Below, one piece after another: positions 56,697-64,000 of a stretch of DNA of 64,000 nt. The notes under the pieces are model-generated. The model did no database searches and had not been told where the DNA came from. It saw only the letters and a list, made by a program, of their open reading frames with translations. Made by a program: the position numbers and the translations under genes. The stretch comes from Chaetoderma sp. LZ-2023a (lineage: Eukaryota > Mollusca > Caudofoveata > Chaetodermatida > Chaetodermatidae), in NCBI GenBank assembly GCA_034401795.1, contig CM067373.1, positions 40,927,781 to 40,991,780 on the forward strand, written 5' to 3'. How positions within the stretch are numbered: the first letter of the stretch is position 1; the number at the start of each line of letters is the position of its first letter.

Positions 56697-56859
56697 TTAC
56701 CTGCATAGGTAGTTACCTTAAAATTGAGATTCTGGGAATTTTGGGTCCAAAGTGTTAAAATCGGTTCAAACGTATGCACAAAGTGGCCAGATCTTAATGT
56801 GAAACTCAATATACTCCCGCAATAAAGACAGTTTTGGAAGTACAGTGTTACTTCAGTAA

Positions 56860-57050
56860 ACATTTTTCCCGAGATACACATGTATGGCTCAAACACAAAG
56901 ACTTTGAGAAATTTTAGTCTTTCACGGAAGATAAATTTGGGGAATACTGGCAGATTTTGCTGAAACAAAATCATGACACTTCGGCTATCCATAATCTATT
57001 CACTGAGAAAAAACACATAGTGGGGCGGATATGTAACAAATTTGAGGTAA
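56860..57050 (+). repeat. ~160-bp tandem unit interrupted by the TIR element
   Basis: Contains TTTTAGTCTTTCACGGAAGAT, AACAAAATCATGACAC and CTATCCATAATCTATT, the same order and orientation as the units at 62282-62925 on the far side of the TIR element. It is the left flank of the insertion site. Confidence 0.7.
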
Positions 57051-57305
57051 GATGTTCCATTCTGGCAGAAAGCATGAAATTTGGCATATAGGTGGTTTAA
57101 GGTCTGCTGAACATAATTAGATGCGGTGCCACATCATTCTACCAAGGGAACCCATTCAAAATGGCGGATTCAAAATGGCCGCCTTCCCAGCGGAAAATCT
57201 GCATTACTCAAGTTCTAGATGGAGTAGAGGGCTGGAATTGATGTCAAATTAAGGGTTTCTTGGGTCAGTGGTTATGAGTTTACCCATTACAATACTCTAA
57301 ATAGA
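57051..57305. repeat. left terminal inverted repeat of the 5.2-kb element
   Basis: Pairs with 62020-62281. Shared text includes CATGAAATTTGGCATATAGG, GGGAACCCATTCAAAATGGC and ATTACAATACTCTAAATA. Contains ATGGCGGATT-CAAAATGGCCGCC. Confidence 0.88.
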
Positions 57306-57324
57306 TAAACATGCTGAAAAATAT

Positions 57325-57402
57325 ACTATTATTATTATTATTATTATTGTTGTTGTTGTTGTTGTTGTGGTCGTCGTCGTCATCGTCGTCGTTGTTGTTG
57401 TA
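57325..57402 (+). repeat. (ATT)n/(GTT)n/(GTC)n microsatellite
   Basis: Trinucleotide runs ATT, then GTT, then GTC and GTT again, just inside the left terminal repeat of the 5.2-kb element. Confidence 0.95.
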
Positions 57403-57723
57403 ACATTTGTAAATTAGTAGTATTATTGCTAAACGTTTGTACACACATGTTCCGGGCTGAACATTTTAGAAACAAGTTTTCGCTACTCAAAACAACTGTT
57501 CTACACGTTTTCTCCAGTAAAAGTAATTCTATGCCAGTCCCTCGCTTCGCCAAGCATTATTTCGTTGCGGATTTCCATATAATTATTGTAGTTTCCTAAA
57601 CTCACACTGATTATTTAAATATATCAGGGGAATACATAGCTGCGTAGCAATCACGCACACGCGTATTGTGCTCTGCTTATAGATAGAGACAATAGCCTAT
57701 TATATTCTCGCATTCAAGTCAAT

Positions 57724-60700
57724 ATGTCAAAGAAAGTGAAATTGACATCTGATCCCACAGTGGATTTAGCACACATGAACTGGTCCCTGTGTGTTATTTG
57801 CCAGCAGTCCACAACAGAGCATCTCATAGATCCATGTAGTAACACAAATCGTGACAATGTGATTACGAGTTATAGGTCATTAGCTGATAATCTTGATAGG
57901 CTACAGCAACTCCATGCCCTTCCACCATACCTGGATCTATGTAGGTTGAATGATGGATCTGGAATTGCGGAGACGCTCATAGAAAACTGTGCTAGGTGGC
58001 ACAAATCTTGTTGGCATCTCTGTAGCCGGACTCGGGTTGATCGCGCCGTGAAAAGAAATGCAAAATTAGAATCCAGCGAGGATCTCAGGTCACCAGTCAA
58101 ATCCAGATTGAGGTCTAATTTCACTATGCCAAGTATAAATGACCCCACTATACCACTGTGCTTTTTCTGTGACCAACCGATAGAGCATGACATTCAGAGC
58201 CGCAACAGCCAAATTTGACCAAAACATACACAAAATGGTGACCGAACTGAGATACTAAACTTCTTGCTAAAATGTCATCTGGAGACATGACAGCATTGGA
58301 TGCTATTTACCACAAGACTTGTTTGACAAAACTATACACACAACATAGATCTCTTTCGAGAAGTGAATCTGATATTGCTAACGATATGAAACCCGACTCT
58401 GTTGCTCTTGCAGAGCTAATATCATACATGGAAGATCGTCAAGCCTCTGAGCATCCTATTGGCAGCATAATTAAGCTTTCTGATTTAACACGATTATACA
58501 CTCGCCGTCTTGAACATCTTGGTGGTGCTATGCCAAGTAGGATTAACTCTACCAGGTTGAAGGAAAAGATCTTGTCAAAAATGCCAAATGTACAGTCAAA
58601 CAAGAGTAACTATGAAGTGATTCTCACATTCAAGAAAGACATAGGCGATGCTCTATTACTAGCCACCAAAAATGATTCTGATAGTGACGCAATTGCGTTG
58701 ATGAGGGCAGCTCAAATAGTCCGCAAAGAGATTTTTCAGATTAAGTATGATTGCAAGGGTTCACTTGATGCTGACCAGTATGACAACTTACCTCAATCAC
58801 TTGTTACTTTAGTTCAGATGATACTTGACGGTACCAACATTCATAATCAAAATGGGAATTCCCAAACTATCAAAGGGGAAGTGTCGTCATTGACCCAGCT
58901 ACTCATCTTTAATGCCATTAAAAGAGCGCGTAAAAGCAGTATGGGAACTCGCCATAATCCTGATCTTGAGCACAAATCCTTTGATTCCCAGTGATACCAT
59001 ATTAATCTTAGATAAGACTCAAATTGCGTGGCTGGACAAGATAAACGAACACTCGATCGAGGGCGATATGTATGGGACAGATGACATATCGTGGGCAGCT
59101 CACTTTGCTAGTTTGCAAGATGTTCCACCTCCGCCAGCAATTACTGGACTTTTGCCGCTCTTTCATGACAACGCTCATAGTCTGGCAATGGTGAAACATG
59201 GTATGGATTTAATTCAGCAAGCTACACAGCATATCAATCATGGACAGGTGCCAGTCATCACTCTTGATCAGCCTTTGTATGCTATTGCAAAGAAGATACA
59301 ATGGTCTTGGCCCCTTCTATATGGTGAGGATAAGTATGTGGTGATGATGGGTGGACTTCACATTGAGATGGCGCTACTCAATGTGTTGGGAGACTGGCTA
59401 AGCAACAGTGGATGGGTGGCTGTGATGACAACAGCTAATGTAACTACAGAAGGCCGAGCCGATGCCATTCAAACTGGCTCGCATACATCATGAGGGCAAT
59501 GGGCACACCAGGTGACATCCGCTGCTCTCTATGTATTGCAGAAACGTGCATAAGCTGCCTCAGAGGACACACTGCCATTCAAAGACTGGTGTCAGCAGAA
59601 GGAAACAGACAACCCACAGTTTAAGTACTGGAATTCAGTCTTGAAATTAGAGCTGCTGTTTCCGTTGTATGTAGAGACATTGGGCAAGATTATCCCGTGG
59701 ATGTTTACCCTGGATCATGTACACTATGCATGATGGCTCAGCATCCATGTGGCTGATCTGTTGCAACTTGAGAACCGATGCCCACTTGTACATAGGAAAT
59801 TTGTTGAAGGAAACTTTATTACTCAGAAAACAGCTCACAAGTTCTCAGCCTTGGCACATGATCAAATCCACGAGCAGCAAAATGCTATTCTGAAGGGCGA
59901 TGGTGGAATTATCGGAATCACAGAAAATGAAGCTACTTTGAAACGATGGGTGGTGTCAGGCCCAGAAATAGGAAGGATGATCAGCGAGTACGAAGTGAAA
60001 CATACACACAGAAATATCAATGATAACTGTCACCATGAGCAGATTCCGAGTAAGAAGAAACTGTTTGCTTTAAACACAATTTGTCTTATTGATGCAATTG
60101 AGGAAATGGGAAACCCATTTTTAGATGACAGTTTTGACATAGTGACTCTAGATACCAAAGTCATTATGTCCGAGTCTGTAGTGAATGCGATCCGAACAGC
60201 AGAAGAACTAGGCATCAGACAGTACCACGGATTCGTCGCAGATCGACTATCTGTATCATCAAAATCGGTGTATGACCCAATCCAAAAGAACAATTTGGCT
60301 TTGTTCAAATAAAAACAGAGGAAGAGTACCATAACCAGCAAGAAGCTTGTCGCAATGAAGACAGATGTACAGTTATTCTCTAGACTGTACATTTCCTGCC
60401 AATCCAGAGATGGAGACCGTGAGTCATTCTTTGAGCATGAGAATAATCCATGGCCCCCATCACTTGCTGAGAGCAACGCAATGCGCCAAGGCAGCAAATC
60501 AGATCTGATGGGATGTTTGGAAGCATTAGTAGCTCGTGCAGCTGATTGTCCAGAGGTTGAAGTGAAGATCATTGACGGAGCAGCCATTATGCATAATCTA
60601 GATCCCAAGAAATCAAACGTGGTTGTGAACACATTTGGAGATTTTGCAGAGCACGTCTTCCTCCCACACATTGCTAGACAATGACAGACTGTTAACAGAT

Positions 60701-61779
60701 TGGATGTTGTATGGGACGTGTATAAGACGGGAAGCTTGAAGACACATGCTAGAGAATTACAGGGACATGGTGAAGCTCTTCATGTTGCATCGAGTACAAG
60801 ACTCCCTCAAAATTGGAAAACTTTCCTACGAGTTGATGCAAACAAAACAGGCCTCTTCACCTTTCTCGCACATACATTGGAGTCATTCGAGCTACCAGAA
60901 GGAAAGATACTCGTCACAACATGTGAGGAAAACGTGCTGATGAGGCCAGAGCATGACGTCCAACAACTCGCGCCATGCATGCAAGATGAAGCAGATGGTA
61001 GAATGTTGCTCCACGCCTTCCATGCATATCACCAGGGTTATTGAACAATAATGATTCATGCTACAGATACAGACATCGTAGTCCTAGCCATACGGACAGC
61101 AAACTTTCTTCATGGGTGTGCTCTCTGGGTCGCATTTGGCCATGGGAAGACCTTCCGCTATGTATCAGCTCATGGCATTGCAACAGTTTTGGGTGCAGAA
61201 GCGTCACAAGGACTGCTATTTATGCATGCTTTCTCTGGGTGTGACACTGTGTCTGCATTTTGTGGGATTGGCAAGAAGACAGCATGGGAAGTTTGGAGGA
61301 CATCAGATCTATTCAAGTCACTATTTAGGCGACTGTCTGATGCCCTGGCGTCTCTGTGCGACAATGACATGGAAATGCTGGAGAGGTTTGTCATACTACT
61401 GTACAAATGCACATCACCATTGTCAAAGGTTAATGAGGCACGAAAACGGCTTTTCGCTTTTGGCAACAGGCAGCTAGAAAACATTCCTCCGACCAGTGCA
61501 GTTCTGCTGCAACACACCAAACGTGCGGTGTTCCAGGCAGGTCATCTTTGGGGCCAATCACTCCATGCAAATGCAAAAACACCATCGCCAACTGACTGGG
61601 GTTGGGTCAGAGATGTAGACACTTGGTCACCGCAATGGAGTTTGCTTGCAGACGCATCTAAGGCATGCCGGGAATTCATGAAATGTTCTTGCAAAAGTAA
61701 TTGCACTGGCAGATGCAAATGCTATAAATCCAACTTACCTTGTACACAGTTGTGCTCATGCGGTGCACAGTGCGTGTGA
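57724..61779 (+). pseudogene. transposase-like protein gene with zinc-binding N terminus, XPG-like nuclease and CXC tail
   Basis: First ATG follows CAAGTCAAT. 57724-58218 gives a 164-codon N terminus with CVICQQ...WHKSCWHLC and CFFCDQP cysteine pairs. A frame change around 58200-58272 leads to AIYHKTCLTKLYTQHR (58272-58994). A further change or deletion near 58985 leads to one frame from 58912 to 61779, broken only by in-frame stops at 59491, 59551, 59731, 60310, 60682 and 61042. It includes TLDQPLYAIAKKIQW, MMGGLHIEMALLNVLGDW, FKDWCQQKE, HEQQNAILKGDGG, RWVVSGPEI, RLDVVWDVYKTG, DEADGRMLLH and the nuclease/CXC tail. This matches a multi-copy family of uncharacterised invertebrate proteins that I recall only in outline. 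Not functional as read; expected role, transposition. Confidence 0.75.
61051..61779 (+). pseudogene. XPG/FEN-like nuclease core plus CXC domain (longest intact segment)
   Basis: 242 codons without a stop at the 3' end of the larger gene. DTDIVVLA at codons 5-12 fits the acidic metal-binding motif of XPG/FEN nucleases. FSGCDTVSAFCGIGKKTAW at 61-79 fits their GCD...GIGKK helix-hairpin-helix segment. Nine Cys fall in codons 212-241 (KCSCKSNCTGRCKCYKSNLP + CTQLCSCGAQC), a CXC/TSO1-type zinc cluster that may bind DNA. The preceding frame, separated only by a TGA at 61042-61044, contains DEADGRMLLH, a second acidic motif. The ATG at 61051 is unlikely to be a true start. Confidence 0.72.
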
Positions 61780-62019
61780 CGTCTGTGAATCATGATTCAA
61801 CAATCAACAGCATCATGTATAGCCTTGCATACTCTAATAGGATAATTGAACGTATCTATAACGACCATCACTTGGTTCGATATTAAGAAATCAAGTAATT
61901 TAAACTATTTCTAGATGCTATATTGCTTTTGTTCTCATGAGATGGATCTTTTAGATAACACATCTTAAAGCGCCACTGTCTTTTGACATCAAACACAGGG
62001 GGTCGCTATGGAAGGATTG

Positions 62020-62281
62020 ATATTTACATATTTAGAGTATTGTAGTGAGTAGAATTATAACGATTGACCTATGAAACCCCTAATTTGACATTAATCCCAT
62101 CTCTCTACTACGTCTAGAGCTTGAGTAATGCAAATTTTCCGCTGGGAAGGCGGCCATTTTGAATCTGCCATTTTGAATGGGTTCCCTTGGTAGAATCACG
62201 TGGCACCACATCTAATTATGATCAGGATACCTTAAACCACCTATATGCCAAATTTCATGCTTTCTGCCAGAATGGAACATC
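62020..62281. repeat. right terminal inverted repeat of the 5.2-kb element
   Basis: Reverse complement of 57051-57305. It ends TTCTGCCAGAATGGAACATC, and the outermost T residues pair with AA at 57049-57050. Confidence 0.88.
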
Positions 62282-62925
62282 TTTTTCACATATCTGCTCT
62301 ACTAACAGAGCTTTCAAACAAATTAAAATCTTTCAAGATAGATAATTCTGGTGAATGTACACAAATTTTGCCAAAACAAAATCATGACACATTGTCTATC
62401 CCTAATCTACTTCATTGGAACAAACATTGTGAGGGTAGGTTAAAAACTTTCCGAGATATGGCTCGGAAACAAAAATTCTGAAAATTTTAGTCTTTCAAGG
62501 GAGATATCTTTGGCGAATAAGTACAGATTTTGCCTAAATGAAATCAATACATGTTGTCTATCAATAATCTGTTTGCTAAAAAAAATTGCCATCATAGGCT
62601 AAAAAGCCTCTGAGATATGACTCGGATACGAAAATTCTCACAAATTTGTCTTTCAAGGGAGATAACTTTGGCAAATAAGAATGGATTTTGACAAAATGAA
62701 ATCATAACACGTTGTGTATCCATAATCTATTTGCTAAAGAAAGATTGGGACCGTAGGTTAAAAAAGTTTTCCAGATATGGCTCGGACACAAATTTTAGTC
62801 TTTCAAGGCGGATAACTCAGGTGAATACGGAGGAATTTTTGCACATAGCAAATCATGATATCATCTATCCACTTGGCTGCAGAAAAATTGAGTGTACGTT
62901 AAAACTTCCAGAGATATGGCTAATC
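62282..62925 (+). repeat. tandem array of ~147-162-bp units
   Basis: AGTCTTTCAAGGGAGATAAC + TTTGGC marks unit starts near 62327, 62489, 62650 and 62797, with GATTTTGCC, AAATGAAATCATAACACGTT, CTATCCATAATCTATTTGC and GAGATATGGCTCGGA in each. Same family as 56860-57050. Confidence 0.8.
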
Positions 62926-63312
62926 ACAAAATCAGATCGAACCTTAGGTGACATCCAGCCAATAAAATCATCGAATATGACCACCAAACCCAAAATTAAG
63001 ATTGGTGCATCACAACCATGTTTTATCAACAATCAAGGTCTCTTGAACAAACTATAATCACCATTGATTATCGATGAAATTAAATCTAATGAGTTTCAGC
63101 CTGATTCATACAGCTGTTCACAAAATCAGATCAAACCTTAGGTTCCATCCAACCAATAAAATCATCCAATATGACCACCAAACTCAAAATTTTGATTGGT
63201 GCATGACAACCATGTTTTATCAAGAATCAAGGTCTCTTGAACAAACTTTAATCACCATTGATTATCGATGAAATTAAATCTAATGAGTTTCAGCCTGATC
63301 CATACAGCTGTT
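62926..63312 (+). repeat. ~193-bp direct repeat, two copies
   Basis: ACAAAATCAGATC-AACCTTAGGT ... ATGACCACCAAAC ... ATTGATTATCGATGAAATTA ... CATACAGCTGTTC occurs at 62926-63118 and 63119-63312 with few differences. Followed by pearl-like text (GGTTAATGAGGAGTAGAG). Confidence 0.85.
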
Positions 63313-63530
63313 CCTGAGAAGTCCTTTTTGAGAACAAGATGGCCACTGGAACTAGAGGCTACCACTATAGGATCCTTCCAGCCAAAGTTGGTTGAAATTG
63401 CCCAAAGTGGTTAATGAGGAGTAGAGTTTTAAACAAATTCCTATCTTTTGGAAGATCCACGACAGCCACCCCCAAAAAATCAAGCAGTCAAAATTCTTTA
63501 TACAATTTCTGAAATGAACCCGATCTGAGT

Positions 63531-63843
63531 CGTTATAATTCTACTCACTACAATACTCTAAATATGTAAATATCAATCCTTCCATAGCGACCCCCTGTGT
63601 TTGATGTCAAAAGACAGTGGCGCTTTAAGATGTGTTATCTAAAAGATCCATCTCATGAGAACAAAAGCAATATAGCATCTAGAAATAGTTTAAATTACTT
63701 GATTTCTTAATATCGAACCAAGTGATGGTCGTTATAGATACGTTCAATTATCCTATTCGAGTATGCAAGGCTATACATGATGCTGTTGATTGTTGAATCA
63801 TGATTCACAGACGTCACACGCACTGTGCACCGCATGAGCACAA
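63531..63843 (-). mobile_element. inverted, near-identical copy of the 5.2-kb element's 3' part
   Basis: Reverse complement of 61750-62062 over 313 bases without indels and with one mismatch that I can find (TATTCGAGTATGC versus TATTAGAGTATGC). It covers the end of the CXC coding sequence, the 3' untranslated part and the inner third of the right terminal repeat, and stops abruptly at both ends. Confidence 0.92.
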
Positions 63844-63919
63844 ATGGCTTGGACCAGGTAGGGTGTATATCTACATTTGGCTTATATAGCACATGTAATA
63901 TCCCTTTTCTTTGTTTCAG

Positions 63920-64000
63920 CTGGACAAACCATCAGCTGCACCATGCACAAAGCGACTAAGAGAAGAATTGCCATCACAATCAGCACCACCCTCACCAACC
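63920..64000 (+). CDS. possible 5' edge of an exon, runs off the window
   Basis: A good acceptor (TTTTCTTTGTTTCAG) ends at 63919. The following 27 codons are open to the window end, reading LDKPSAAPCTKRLREELPSQ + SAPPSPT, a Ser/Pro/Lys-rich composition typical of a disordered linker. Too short to identify. May be host sequence or part of another element. Confidence 0.35.
   Translation, partial: MDKPSAAPCTKRLREELPSQSAPPSPT

Larger units (their letters stand above)
57051..62281 (+). mobile_element. 5.2-kb TIR transposon with XPG-like/CXC protein, Academ-like
   Basis: Terminal inverted repeats of ~260 bp: 57051-57305 begins GATGTTCCATTCTGGCAGAA and 62020-62281 ends with its reverse complement, roughly 88% identical by eye. 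Between them lies a single plus-strand coding region. Flanking ~160-bp units lie in the same orientation on both sides, showing insertion into an array. Large TIR elements encoding an XPG-type nuclease and a Cys-rich domain are known as Academ DNA transposons; this assignment needs a search. No clear target duplication is visible. Confidence 0.7.

Noticed and set aside
57325..57402. Coding poly-amino-acid tract
   Set aside because: A trinucleotide microsatellite lying upstream of the transposon gene's start, between the terminal repeat and the coding region.

Overview
This is eukaryotic, AT-rich, intron- and repeat-dominated DNA with no bacterial signals (no operons, ribosome-binding sites or dense long ORFs). 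The repeat set suggests a marine invertebrate, most likely a bivalve mollusc: Helitron/pearl-like elements with ~150-165 bp internal tandem units, DIRS retrotransposons, a Polinton polymerase relic, a GIY-YIG (Penelope-like) fragment, hAT elements and palindromic TTAA MITEs. The species cannot be named from the sequence.

Layout. 1-7.6 kb: minisatellites, microsatellites and palindromic TTAA-flanked MITEs. 7.6-12.1 kb: two TIR elements with exact 8-bp target duplications (hAT type), a related composite element and a 34-bp minisatellite. 12.1-17.7 kb: more MITEs, unusual clusters of short self-complementary words (CCATGG; GTTC/GAAC) and a ~153-bp tandem array. 18.5-22.8 kb: a 4.3-kb Helitron/pearl-like element whose interior is a higher-order repeat (~630 bp built from ~155-bp subunits). 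23-31 kb: palindromes, several other ~150-168-bp arrays and a 172-codon GIY-YIG fragment on the minus strand. 31.4-32.2 kb: a 741-bp TIR element. 32.2-39.7 kb: a near-complete but decayed DIRS1-like retrotransposon (minus strand) with inverted terminal repeats, an internal complementary region, gag-like, RT/RNase H and tyrosine recombinase regions. 39.8-40.4 kb: 26-bp minisatellite. 40.5-43.1 kb: a 1.29-kb tandem duplication. 43.1-43.4 kb: a promoter-like stretch and candidate first coding exon (+). 43.7-44.1 kb: Polinton-type DNA polymerase B fragment. 44.6-52.35 kb: a second, more decayed DIRS copy carrying a nested hAT element. 53.2-54.2 kb: a second array of the same 26-bp minisatellite. 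54.45-54.8 kb: candidate host coding exon (-). 57.05-62.28 kb: a 5.2-kb element with ~260-bp terminal inverted repeats and a decayed single-gene coding region (zinc-binding N terminus, a transposase-like middle, XPG/FEN-like nuclease motifs, CXC cysteine tail), resembling Academ-type DNA transposons. 62.3-63.9 kb: ~160-bp and ~193-bp tandem units and a nearly perfect inverted copy of the element's 3' part. 63.92-64.0 kb: possible start of an exon.

The genes do not form one pathway. The window is mainly a record of successive transposition. The best candidates for something under-described are the XPG/CXC element (in-frame stops but no indel over 2.9 kb, and a 313-bp snap-back copy of its tail), the higher-order ~155-bp repeat architecture inside a Helitron-like shell, and the palindromic word clusters. 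All calls are from reading the sequence; no database search was run.
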